Of a DNA stretch of 64,000 bases, positions 1-7,878 are shown in pieces; the first letter of the stretch is position 1; each line of letters opens with the position of its first letter. The translations under genes were made by a program, and so were the position numbers. The stretch spans positions 144,768 to 208,767 of the forward strand of contig JAFSSE010000041.1 of assembly GCA_017445755.1 (NCBI GenBank), in the 5' to 3' direction. The DNA is from Bacteroidales bacterium (lineage in GTDB: Bacteria; Bacteroidota; Bacteroidia; Bacteroidales; UBA932). The notes under the pieces were generated by a model that saw nothing but the letters and a program-made list of their open reading frames with translations, was not told the DNA's origin and ran no database searches.

Positions 1-241
1 ACCCGGACAATTCCTTTGCGTTATGTGCGATAACGGAAAGGTGGATGTGATCAGGCATCAGCGAAACCATCAGCAGCCTGACGTGATAATTTCGCGCTGT
101 TACACATAAGGTGGTGAAGTACACAAGATAGTCGCTGATGCAGTAAAAGATAAGAAAACCGTTGACGGTCCTTTGGTAAACATGGTTCAACACACCGCGA
201 GAAAAAGCACGTGAAGTTTTCTTGTTTATTGAAGTTTTCAT
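1..241 (-). CDS. Y1 (IS200-like/REP-associated type) HUH transposase, 5' part
   Basis: The reading frame starts at ATG 241 and runs leftwards off the window, so about 80 N-terminal residues are visible. They begin MKTSINKKTSRAF and include NHVYQRTVNGFLIFYCISDY, then MPDHIHLS near positions 34-57. The His-x-His of that last motif is the HUH metal-binding pair of Y1 single-strand transposases, and the preceding Y-x-R-x-V-x-G-F segment is typical of the Bacteroidales branch. A slightly longer frame starting near 263 reads METSIKLYENFN and stops at 51; it is a shadow, because the family motifs lie in the frame described here. The catalytic Tyr would lie outside the window, so completeness cannot be judged. 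A 108-bp palindromic repeat lies 98 bp upstream of the start, a layout seen with REP-associated transposases (RAYTs). Confidence 0.8.
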   Translation of the reverse strand, partial: MKTSINKKTSRAFSRGVLNHVYQRTVNGFLIFYCISDYLVYFTTLCVTARNYHVRLLMVSLMPDHIHLSVIAHNAKELSG

Positions 242-339
242 AAAGCTTAATTGAAGTTTCCATAAAGTTTATTGTTGCGAACTTAATGCTTTATGGCAAA
301 AATTCCAAAAAATAGAGAGAATAATCGCGGCAAAAGACC

Positions 340-447
340 CGTGGCGCGTAACTTAAAGACACTTAACTATTTGCGCGTAACGATGTGCCCATTTTCAGGC
401 ACGTTGTTTTGCGCAAAGCTCTGGATATAACGCACTTGCGCGCCACG
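340..447 (+). repeat. Palindromic interspersed repeat, copy A (108 bp)
   Basis: The element begins CGTGGCGCG and ends CGCGCCACG, a perfect 9-bp inverted repeat. Its centre forms a long hairpin: 370-376 pairs with 411-417 (TTTGCGC with GCGCAAA) and 379-389 pairs with 398-408, around a short loop. Copy B at 22652-22759 has the same length, the same ends, and the core ATTTTCAGG at the same internal position (52). It lies between the Y1 transposase and an oxidoreductase gene. A 45-codon basic ORF (293-430) crosses it but is not conserved in copy B. The rest of 242-526 holds only the promoter listed at 494. Confidence 0.8.
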
Positions 448-493
448 CCGCCGTACGCGGCCAGCAGTCACTTAAAATGTAATGAAAAATACC

Positions 494-502
494 TATATTT
501 GC
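494..502 (+). promoter_or_regulatory. Bacteroidetes -7 promoter box for the FAD oxidoreductase gene
   Basis: TATATTTGC matches the Bacteroidetes -7 consensus TAnnTTTG and ends 24 nt before the ATG at 527. No convincing -33 TTTG lies at the usual 19-21 bp spacing. Confidence 0.65.
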
Positions 503-526
503 GTACATAATTAAACAGCAACTCCT

Positions 527-1897
527 ATGAAAGAAATACTTGAGCCAGCAAGAAAAATTCCGGTGAGGGATGAAGTGGATGTCCTCGTAGTCGGAGGCGG
601 CCCGGCCGGCCTTATGGCGGCCCAGGCGGCGGCCCTTGAAAAAGGGACCCGTGTCATGCTTATCGAGAATCGCGGTTCCCTCGGCGGGAACATGACCCAG
701 GGGCTTCCCTTGCTCGGTTTTCTCGGAAGAAAAGGCAATGAAATAATAAAGGGCCTTCCCCTGCGTTTTGTAGAACGGCTCCGCGAAAGGGGACAGGCGA
801 CCCACCATCGCGCCTGCCCGCTCCATGTAAGCTTGACGATGATTGATCCGGAAGGGACCAAGCGCCTCGCGTGGGAGATCATGGAGGAGAGCGGCGTCAA
901 GGTTCTCATGTACGTGATGTGCGTGGATGTCATCAAGGAAGGCAGCCGGGTAAAAGGCGTCATAATCGAGTCGAAAAAGGGCCGGGAGGCGATTCTTGCG
1001 AAGGTCGTCGTCGACTGCAGCGGGGACGGGGACGTCGCTTTCCGCGCCGGAGTCCCGATGTGCTATGGCAATGAAAACGGCATTGCGCAGCCCCCGACGC
1101 TGATGTTCTCCATGCGTGGTGTCGATTCGCGGAAGCTTCGGGACGCGGTGGCCGACCACCCGGATGTATATGATATCGACTTCATCCCGAACGAGTTCTT
1201 CCGCTCCGACGACAACTGCACCATGGTCGGTTTCCGGAACCAGGTCAGAGCGGCGCGCGAGGCCGGATACAACATCCCGGTCGAGCGGACGATTTTCATG
1301 ACCGGAATGGCCCCGGACGAGTGGTGGGTCAACATGTCCCGGGTCAACGGGATAGACGCCACCGACCCGGAACAATATACCCGCGGTGAGGAAATATGTA
1401 TCCGCCAGAATGAGGAGATAGCCCGTTACCTGAAAAACTATATTCCCGGCTTCGAAAACGCCTATGTTGACAGGGTGGCACCCTTCATGGGAATCAGGGA
1501 AAGCCGCCGTATAGTAGGGGAGTATGTGCTGACGGAGGATGATATTTTCTCATGTGCGCGCTTCCCGGACGTCATCGGCGTCGCCTCATATCCGGTGGAC
1601 CTCCATCACCCTGTGGGCGGAGACTGCACCCTGATGTGGTGCCCCGACTGCTATGACATTCCTTACCGCTCCCTCGTTCCGAAGGAAGCGGACGGGCTTC
1701 TTTGCGCCGGAAGGAACATCTCGGCGACCCACCTTGCCCTCGCTTCGGTCAGGGTCATGGGCCCGGCCATGTGCCTCGGAGAGGCGGCCGGAAAGGCGGC
1801 GGCCCTCTGCGCCGCAAGCGGTGTGGAACCGCGTTATCTCGATGTGAAACGACTCCAGGAAGCCCTTCGGGAAGAAGGAGTCTATTTCAGACCTTAA
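527..1897 (+). CDS. FAD-dependent oxidoreductase (FAD_oxidored family)
   Basis: A 456-residue soluble protein with no signal peptide. Residues 17-60 form a Rossmann FAD-binding region: VDVLVVGGGPAG, then an acidic residue at the end of the second strand (MLIENRG) and a glycine-rich SLGGNMTQG. Residues near 155-170 hold VVDCSGDGD and residues near 395-430 hold LLCAGRNISATH and RVMGPAMCLGEAAG, the second FAD-contact segment of this family (PF12831). Members are oxidoreductases of mostly unknown substrate, and nothing here names the substrate. The start follows a good -7 box by 24 nt. The DUF456 gene begins 3 nt after the stop, so the two are probably cotranscribed, with no evident functional link. 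Confidence 0.85.
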   Translation: MKEILEPARKIPVRDEVDVLVVGGGPAGLMAAQAAALEKGTRVMLIENRGSLGGNMTQGLPLLGFLGRKGNEIIKGLPLRFVERLRERGQATHHRACPLHVSLTMIDPEGTKRLAWEIMEESGVKVLMYVMCVDVIKEGSRVKGVIIESKKGREAILAKVVVDCSGDGDVAFRAGVPMCYGNENGIAQPPTLMFSMRGVDSRKLRDAVADHPDVYDIDFIPNEFFRSDDNCTMVGFRNQVRAAREAGYNIPVERTIFMTGMAPDEWWVNMSRVNGIDATDPEQYTRGEEICIRQNEEIARYLKNYIPGFENAYVDRVAPFMGIRESRRIVGEYVLTEDDIFSCARFPDVIGVASYPVDLHHPVGGDCTLMWCPDCYDIPYRSLVPKEADGLLCAGRNISATHLALASVRVMGPAMCLGEAAGKAAALCAASGVEPRYLDVKRLQEALREEGVYFRP

Positions 1898-1900
1898 AAT

Positions 1901-2395
1901 ATGGAGACATTCATCATTGTACTGGCCGTTTTGGCCGGAGTCATCGGAATCCTCGGGAGCGTGCTTCCCGGGCTTGCCGGGCCGCCAATCAGCTGGCTCG
2001 GCCTTCTTATTCTCTATCTCTGGGGCAGCGGAACCAACGCCGTCGGTGAACCGGTATCGCTGACGCTTCTGCTTGTCCTTCTGGGAGTAGTCATTGTCGT
2101 AGGCCTTGTCAATTACATAGTTCCAGGGTATTTCACGAAGATGACCGGCGGAAGCAAATACGCCGGCTGGGGTGCCGTCATCGGTCTTTTCGTCGGTCTC
2201 ATCTATCCTCCCGTCGGCATGATTGCCGGTTCCCTCATCGGGGCCTTCATCGCGGAATACTTTTTCGCAAAGAAAGGCGCCGCCGACTCCGTCAAGGCCT
2301 CCCTCGGGGCCTTCCTCGGCTTCCTTTTCAGCACCGGCATCAATCTGATTCTCTCCGGAGTGATTTTCTATTACATTATCGTTTATCTGAAATAA
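1901..2395 (+). CDS. DUF456 family integral membrane protein
   Basis: A 164-residue, strongly hydrophobic protein with about four to five predicted membrane segments (residues 3-25, 28-45, 52-75, 88-115 and 140-162). The N-terminal motif GILGSVLPGLAGPPISWLG and the repeated glycine-rich GAVIGLFVGLIYPPVGMIAG pattern are characteristic of DUF456, a bacterial inner-membrane family of unknown function. It starts 3 nt after the oxidoreductase stop. The 2396-2603 gap downstream carries an imperfect inverted repeat at 2414-2439 with no T-tract on either strand, and the promoter of the SusC-like gene. Confidence 0.85.
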   Translation: METFIIVLAVLAGVIGILGSVLPGLAGPPISWLGLLILYLWGSGTNAVGEPVSLTLLLVLLGVVIVVGLVNYIVPGYFTKMTGGSKYAGWGAVIGLFVGLIYPPVGMIAGSLIGAFIAEYFFAKKGAADSVKASLGAFLGFLFSTGINLILSGVIFYYIIVYLK

Positions 2396-2521
2396 TCCGC
2401 CTGTTTTTTTCGCCAACCTACTCGTAAGAGGGCAGGTTGAAATTAATAAAAAAACTTAATAATCAAGGCCTGACTTTGTAAAAAAATAATAGGTAAAAGT
2501 TATTATTTGTGAAAAATAATA

Positions 2522-2530
2522 TATATTTGT
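2522..2530 (+). promoter_or_regulatory. -7 promoter box for the SusC/SusD operon
   Basis: TATATTTGT matches TAnnTTTG and lies 73 nt upstream of the SusC start in an AT-rich stretch (2440-2600). Several TTTG motifs occur upstream (2475, 2506), but none at the ideal 19-21 bp spacing, so the -33 element is unresolved. Confidence 0.55.
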
Positions 2531-2603
2531 ACGCTGAAGTTTTAGACCCATTTGCTTTGAAATTACATAAGCTAAAACATGTTATTAATTAAAACCAACA
2601 TCT

Positions 2604-5600
2604 ATGAATTTTAAAAAGATTCTAGCGGCATGTGTACTGACGGCCCTTCTCGGAGGGACGGCCGGTACGTATGCGTACGCCGTATCATCGAATGATTCGG
2701 CGTTGCAGCAGCAGAACGTCCGCGCGAGCGGCGTTGTAGTTGATGCCCAGGGTCAGCCGGTTCCCGGAGCGAGCGTCATCGTCAAGGGAACGACAAGCGG
2801 AACGATGACCGACCCCCAGGGACGGTTCGCGTTCTCCGTCAGGAGCGGTTCCACCCTCGAGATTTCATGCATCGGCTATGCAACAACGACAGTCGCTGCC
2901 GGTGAAAACATCCGTGTCACACTGAGTGATGACGCCGAGTTCCTCGACGAGGTCGTGGTCGTCGGTTTCGGTACCCAGAAGAAAGCCAACCTCACCGGCG
3001 CCGTTACGGCTGTCGATGTGGAAAAGACTTTCGGAAGCAAACCGATTTCGAATGTTTCCAAGGGCCTCCAGGGTGTTGTCCCCGGACTTACGATTACCTA
3101 CACATCCAACGACCTCGGGGAAAGCCCGACAATGAAAATCCGTGGTAGCGGTACGGTCAATGGAAATAACGCCCCGCTCATTCTCCTTGACGGTGTGGAG
3201 ATTCCCGACCTTTCTTTCGTGAACCCGGACAACATCAAGAGCATTTCCGTCCTGAAGGATGCGGCCTCCGCCTCCATCTATGGTACCCGCGCCGCCTTCG
3301 GTGTTATCCTTATCACCTCCAAGGATGGAGCCAGCGTCAAGGATCACGCGACGGTAACTTACTCCAACAACTTCTCCTGGAACCAGCCGATCGGCCTTCC
3401 GAAGTATATCACGACGAAGGATGGAATCCTCGCACAGCTCGAGGAAGGTATCCTCGCCCAGAAGAATACTGACGGTACCGACATCGAGGCCTTCGGTATG
3501 TATTACAACAAGATGGGAGACAAGATTGCCGAATGGTTTGACAACTATTCTTCCAATCTCAGCAACCCCGTTTACACCTATGGTCAGGACTGGGAGATTG
3601 TCGGCGGAACTCCTTATTATTACAGGGTTACCGATCCGAACAAGGAACTGTTCAAGACCGCCTTCCAGAAGAGCCACAATATCGGCGTATCCGGTAACTC
3701 CGGCAACACCCGCTACAACGTCTCCCTCGGCTACAGCAAGGAGGAATCCACCCTTCGTTACGCCCAGGACAACTACGTAGAGCGTTATAACGCAAATATT
3801 TCCACCAACACCCAGGTGTTCAAGTGGCTGAATATCGGAACGAAGGTCATGTATGTCGAGAAAGAGCACAGCTATCCTTACGGATATGAGGCGTCCAACT
3901 CGACCATGGGCCTCCTCTACTACACCATGCGTTTCCCGACGTTCTTCCCCTTCGGTATCTCTGACGGTGCCAAGCTTGCCGACGGAACGTACTATGACGC
4001 CCGCACCCAGGCGGCTGAAGGACTGTGGTTCCGCCATGGTAACGCCTATGTCGCAAATGAGTCGAACTGCGTCTCCAAGGACCAGTATCTGACAATTGGT
4101 GGCAATGTTACTATCAACATCGCTCCCGGACTTACCTTCTACGCAGATTACACCCGCGGACAGTACAATTACCTCAACCAGACTATCCGCCAGCCGTATT
4201 ACGTCGCCAACTGGAGCTTCCCTTCCCGCGCCGCCGTTACGACCAACAACTTCTCCAGAAGGACCTATGTCAACCGGGTAACCAATACGATGAATGCGTA
4301 TTTCGACTACCTGTACAGCATCAACGACGAGCATAATTTCGCCTTCAAGGTCGGTGCGAACGCTGAAGACCTCAGGTACAACTATCTGTACATGAGCGCA
4401 AACGGTGTCCAGAATCCCGACATGCCTACGATGAACCTTACGGACGACGCCGGTGGCAAGGCCACTGTCAGCGAAGCGCTCCGTGACAGGGCTTCCCTCG
4501 GTTTCTTCGGCAGAGTAAATTACAATTATAAGGAGAAATATCTCGCGGAATTCAATGTCCGTTACGACGGTTCCTCGACCTTTGCCCCCGGCAAGCGTTG
4601 GGCCCTGTTCTCCTCCGGTTCGGTAGGTTACAAACTTTCCGAGGAGGAATACTGGGACGCCATCCGTCCTTATGTACCGGTATTCAAGGTCCGCGCATCC
4701 TACGGTTCCGTAGGTAACCAGGCGCTGGGCTCCGCCTATGCGGCCAACAAGCAGTTCTACCCCTATATCGCCCTCCTGTCCTCGTCGACGTCTTCCTGGA
4801 TCGGAACTGATCTGAACCAGGCCAAGACCGTTGCGACTCCGGAACTTGTCAACGCAGGTATGACCTGGGAGAGGGTCCGTACTCTTGACTTCGGTTTCGA
4901 CGCTTCCCTCCTCAACAAGGAACTCAATGTCAGCTTCGACTGGTTCCAGAGGAACAATATCGGTATGCTCGTTCCCGGAAATGCCCTTGTCGGTTATATC
5001 GGCGCAGGCGCTCCGCTTGAGAATGGCGGTGACATGAGGACCCGCGGTTGGGAATTTGAACTGAATTACACCCACTCCTTCAACAAGGACTTCGCGGTCT
5101 ATGGAACCTTCACGCTCTCCGATGCCAAGTCTGTGATTACCAAGTGGAACACTGACACCAACGTTCTTACCGGATGGTATAAGGGCAAGGAAGTCGGTGA
5201 AATCTGGGGTCTTGTGACCGACCGTTACTGGACTTCTGCCGACAACGCGGCTGATATCGCAGCCCTCCAGAGTGGAATTGCCATGGGCTCATTCACCTAT
5301 GGTCCTGGTGACATCAAGTACAAGGATCTGGACGGAGACGGCGTCATCAGCGGTGGTGCCGGAAAGATTGATGATCATGGAGACCTTGTCCGCATCGGTA
5401 ACGACCTCCCGAGATATGAGTATGCCCTGCGCCTTGGAGCCATGTTCAAGGGCTTCGACGCGGAAATTCTCTTCCAGGGCGTCGGCAAGCGCGACATGTG
5501 GTCCTATTCCTCTCTCTTCACGACCCATACTGCAGGTGCCCAGATGAACATCTTCGAGTATCAGCTGGACTATTGGACCGAAACCAACCAGGACGCCGCT

Positions 5601-5963
5601 TATCCCCGGCCGTTCATCAACAACTCGGTCACTTCCGCAATCCAGGGTCTCCCGAACGCCGGTAACAACAACTTCTATCCCCAGACGAAATACCTTGCGA
5701 ACCTCGCATATCTCCGTATCAAGAACCTCACTCTCGGATATACCGTTCCGCAGAACCTGACCCGGAAGATTGCGGTCGAAAAGGCCCGCGTCTATGCGAG
5801 TGTCCAGAACCTTCTCACATTTGACCACATTAACGGTGTCATGGATCCTGAATGTACCGGTGGTTGGTCTTCTACGTATTATGATGGTATCGACCGCGCT
5901 TATGCAGGACGTGCCATGCCGTTCAACCGCCAGTGGTCGCTCGGTCTTCAGATTACCTTTTAA
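2604..5963 (+). CDS. SusC/RagA-family TonB-dependent outer-membrane receptor
   Basis: 1119 residues. A signal peptide covers about residues 1-26. A carboxypeptidase-like regulatory domain follows (about 40-115, VVVDAQGQPVPGASVIVKGT), then a TonB-box-like DEVVVVGFGTQKK near 120. The plug domain (about 125-240) contains PLILLDGVEIPD and SISVLKDAASASIYGTRAA, the SusC hallmark, and the rest is beta-barrel ending in an aromatic-terminated strand (LGLQITF). It would import an oligomer captured by the SusD-like lipoprotein encoded 17 nt downstream. No glycoside hydrolase, sensor or sigma/anti-sigma pair is adjacent, so the substrate cannot be inferred. Confidence 0.95.
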   Translation: MNFKKILAACVLTALLGGTAGTYAYAVSSNDSALQQQNVRASGVVVDAQGQPVPGASVIVKGTTSGTMTDPQGRFAFSVRSGSTLEISCIGYATTTVAAGENIRVTLSDDAEFLDEVVVVGFGTQKKANLTGAVTAVDVEKTFGSKPISNVSKGLQGVVPGLTITYTSNDLGESPTMKIRGSGTVNGNNAPLILLDGVEIPDLSFVNPDNIKSISVLKDAASASIYGTRAAFGVILITSKDGASVKDHATVTYSNNFSWNQPIGLPKYITTKDGILAQLEEGILAQKNTDGTDIEAFGMYYNKMGDKIAEWFDNYSSNLSNPVYTYGQDWEIVGGTPYYYRVTDPNKELFKTAFQKSHNIGVSGNSGNTRYNVSLGYSKEESTLRYAQDNYVERYNANISTNTQVFKWLNIGTKVMYVEKEHSYPYGYEASNSTMGLLYYTMRFPTFFPFGISDGAKLADGTYYDARTQAAEGLWFRHGNAYVANESNCVSKDQYLTIGGNVTINIAPGLTFYADYTRGQYNYLNQTIRQPYYVANWSFPSRAAVTTNNFSRRTYVNRVTNTMNAYFDYLYSINDEHNFAFKVGANAEDLRYNYLYMSANGVQNPDMPTMNLTDDAGGKATVSEALRDRASLGFFGRVNYNYKEKYLAEFNVRYDGSSTFAPGKRWALFSSGSVGYKLSEEEYWDAIRPYVPVFKVRASYGSVGNQALGSAYAANKQFYPYIALLSSSTSSWIGTDLNQAKTVATPELVNAGMTWERVRTLDFGFDASLLNKELNVSFDWFQRNNIGMLVPGNALVGYIGAGAPLENGGDMRTRGWEFELNYTHSFNKDFAVYGTFTLSDAKSVITKWNTDTNVLTGWYKGKEVGEIWGLVTDRYWTSADNAADIAALQSGIAMGSFTYGPGDIKYKDLDGDGVISGGAGKIDDHGDLVRIGNDLPRYEYALRLGAMFKGFDAEILFQGVGKRDMWSYSSLFTTHTAGAQMNIFEYQLDYWTETNQDAAYPRPFINNSVTSAIQGLPNAGNNNFYPQTKYLANLAYLRIKNLTLGYTVPQNLTRKIAVEKARVYASVQNLLTFDHINGVMDPECTGGWSSTYYDGIDRAYAGRAMPFNRQWSLGLQITF

Positions 5964-5980
5964 CCAACCGAGATAGCATT

Positions 5981-7801
5981 ATGAAAAATAGAATATTTGC
6001 AATGATCCTGACTGCTGCTGCAGTCTTCGGATTCACTTCCTGCTCGGATTATCTTGAAAGGACGCCCCTTGACAGCAATTCGGATGCGACCAACTGGAGT
6101 TCCGAAGCCTCCCTCGAGACGTATTCCTGGAACCTGTATTCTGATCTTTCCCAGTTCTCTTACGGATCTGGCTGGACCAGGGGACAGTATCATGCGGAAG
6201 GTCTCAGTGACGATTACTGCCCGGACTCCTTTGTCGAATTCACAAAGAATGTCCCGACTTCTTCCGGAAGCTGGACAAGCCCTTATACCTGTATCCGCAA
6301 GGCCAACATCCTTTATAACAGGGTGTCCCGCGTTCCCGATCTTTCGGAGGCCGCGGCCGGCCACTGGAAAGGTGTTGCCTGCTTCTTCCGTGCCCTCTTC
6401 CACTTCCAGCTTCTCAAGACCTATGGCGACATCGTCTGGGTAGATGACGAGCTTACCGACCTGACAAACGAAGGCGTCGTGAAGAAGAGCCGTGACACGC
6501 GTGTTACCGTATCCAGGAAAATCATTGCTGACCTGGAGTATGCTGCAGCGAATCTTTATCCCCTTGGCAAGGCAGGTACAAACACTGTAAACCAGGATGT
6601 CGCCAACGCCCTTCTTTCCAGAGTCGCCCTTTATGAGGCCGCATGGGAGAAGTATCACAACGTGAGCGGCGGTGATCCCACAGCCCTTTATACAACTGCC
6701 AAAAATGCCGCAAAGGCCGTTATGGACAGCGGAAACTACGAAATCGGTACGGATTATCGCGCCCCGTTCGTTTCTCTCGACCTTGCTGCAAACAAGGAAG
6801 TTCTTCTGTATAAGATTTATACCATTGCCAATGTAAACGGCGGTAAGGTTACTGCCGGACACAGCGCAGCCGGTTGGAGCGATTCTTCCACCCCGACCTG
6901 GGGACTTACGAAGAGCGCCATGGAGAACTATGCTTACATCACCGGTCTGCCTTGGCATATGAACCCTCTCCGCGACGACAAGACAATTGCCGGTATTTTC
7001 ACTGGCAGGGACAAGCGTCTCGCCGCTACTGTCTATTCCACGGATCTGTATCTTACCGGTGTCGCCGGTGATGACGGTATTGTTTCGACTACCGGATTCT
7101 GGACCTGGAAGTTCGTCCCGCTTGACAAGAGGACTGAGATGAAGGGTAACGGCACATGGAATGGTCCTTCCAACGATACTGACGGCCCGATTTTCCTCTA
7201 TGCTGAAGTTCTGGAGAACTATGCTGAGGCCTGCGCCGAGCTCGGCAGCATGACCCAGGCCGACATGGATGCTTCGATCAATGTGCTTCGTGAAAAGCAC
7301 GGCGGCCTTCCGAAACTCACCGTTTCCGGAACCGGCTGCTCCGTCGGAGGTGTTGCAATCACCAAGGACGCCAATGACCCTGCTGCAAATGTCCTGCTCC
7401 AGGAAGTTCGCCGTGACCGCAGAAGCGAGCTCATGTGCGACGGCTTCCGTCACGATGACCTTATGCGCTGGGCACTTGGTGAGAAGCTCGACTTTGCGAA
7501 GAACCCGGATGGTTACAAGGGTGTTTCCAAGGCGGCCCTCCAGGCCTATGCCCTCGCTTCCGGCAAGACCCTCGCTGACTGGAACGGTGCCCATACGGCT
7601 GAGAATCCCGGTATTGAGTGGGCTAATTTCTGGACCACGGACGGCTACAAGGCAGCTTTCTTCACGGACGCTGTCGCAGCGAACGCCCTTCAGACCGGCG
7701 CCCGCGTCAACCGTGTCTGGGATGACAAGTACTATCTTGAGCCGATTCCTTCAGGCCAGATCACCCTTGACGAGAACCTCGGCCAGAACCCTGGCTGGTA
7801 G
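5981..7801 (+). CDS. SusD/RagB-family substrate-binding lipoprotein
   Basis: 606 residues from ATG 5981; a frame upstream to 5933 overlaps the SusC 3' end and is not needed. The lipobox FTSCSDYLERTPLDS near residues 18-30 gives a lipidated Cys, and the DYLERTPLD stretch is typical of mature SusD starts. TPR-like helices follow (ACFFRALFHFQLLKTYGDIVWVD near 130-150), then the C-terminal RRDRRSELMCDGFRHDDLMRWALG motif of the family and an end reading LEPIPSGQITLDENLGQNPGW. It forms the lid of the SusC receptor at the cell surface. A strong terminator follows at 7824, so the operon is just this pair. Confidence 0.95.
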   Translation: MKNRIFAMILTAAAVFGFTSCSDYLERTPLDSNSDATNWSSEASLETYSWNLYSDLSQFSYGSGWTRGQYHAEGLSDDYCPDSFVEFTKNVPTSSGSWTSPYTCIRKANILYNRVSRVPDLSEAAAGHWKGVACFFRALFHFQLLKTYGDIVWVDDELTDLTNEGVVKKSRDTRVTVSRKIIADLEYAAANLYPLGKAGTNTVNQDVANALLSRVALYEAAWEKYHNVSGGDPTALYTTAKNAAKAVMDSGNYEIGTDYRAPFVSLDLAANKEVLLYKIYTIANVNGGKVTAGHSAAGWSDSSTPTWGLTKSAMENYAYITGLPWHMNPLRDDKTIAGIFTGRDKRLAATVYSTDLYLTGVAGDDGIVSTTGFWTWKFVPLDKRTEMKGNGTWNGPSNDTDGPIFLYAEVLENYAEACAELGSMTQADMDASINVLREKHGGLPKLTVSGTGCSVGGVAITKDANDPAANVLLQEVRRDRRSELMCDGFRHDDLMRWALGEKLDFAKNPDGYKGVSKAALQAYALASGKTLADWNGAHTAENPGIEWANFWTTDGYKAAFFTDAVAANALQTGARVNRVWDDKYYLEPIPSGQITLDENLGQNPGW

Positions 7802-7823
7802 TCGTCAAAGCTCATAACAAATT

Positions 7824-7856
7824 GAGGATGACTTCAAAGGTCATCCTCTTTTTTTT
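7824..7856 (+). terminator. Rho-independent terminator of the SusC/SusD operon
   Basis: GAGGATGAC (7824-7832) pairs perfectly with GTCATCCTC (7840-7848) around a 7-nt loop, followed by eight T residues. It lies just beyond the SusD stop and 22 bp before the convergent manC stop. The minus strand lacks a comparable T-run. Confidence 0.9.
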
Positions 7857-7878
7857 GTATTGATTGGTCCGGGCCGGG

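Noticed and set aside
51-263. Minus-strand ORF starting METSIKLYENFNKQ as a real gene
   Set aside because: The transposase family motifs (NHVYQRTVNG, MPDHIHL) lie in a different frame starting at 241; this ORF stops at 51 and has no family features.
293-430. Small basic ORF (MAKIPKNRENNRGKRPVARN...) upstream of the oxidoreductase
   Set aside because: It runs through the palindromic repeat, has no promoter at the right place, and the corresponding frame in copy B is not conserved.
395-1375. Long minus-strand ORF opposite the FAD oxidoreductase, and similar long antisense ORFs across the SusC, mutS2, metK, Oar and other genes
   Set aside because: They arise from GC-biased codon use on the real strand; sequences are low in family features and the opposite frames carry clear conserved domains.
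2414-2439. Inverted repeat CAACCT...AGGTTG as a terminator of the DUF456 gene
   Set aside because: The T-run precedes it on the plus strand and no T-run follows on either strand; the stem is short with internal mismatches.
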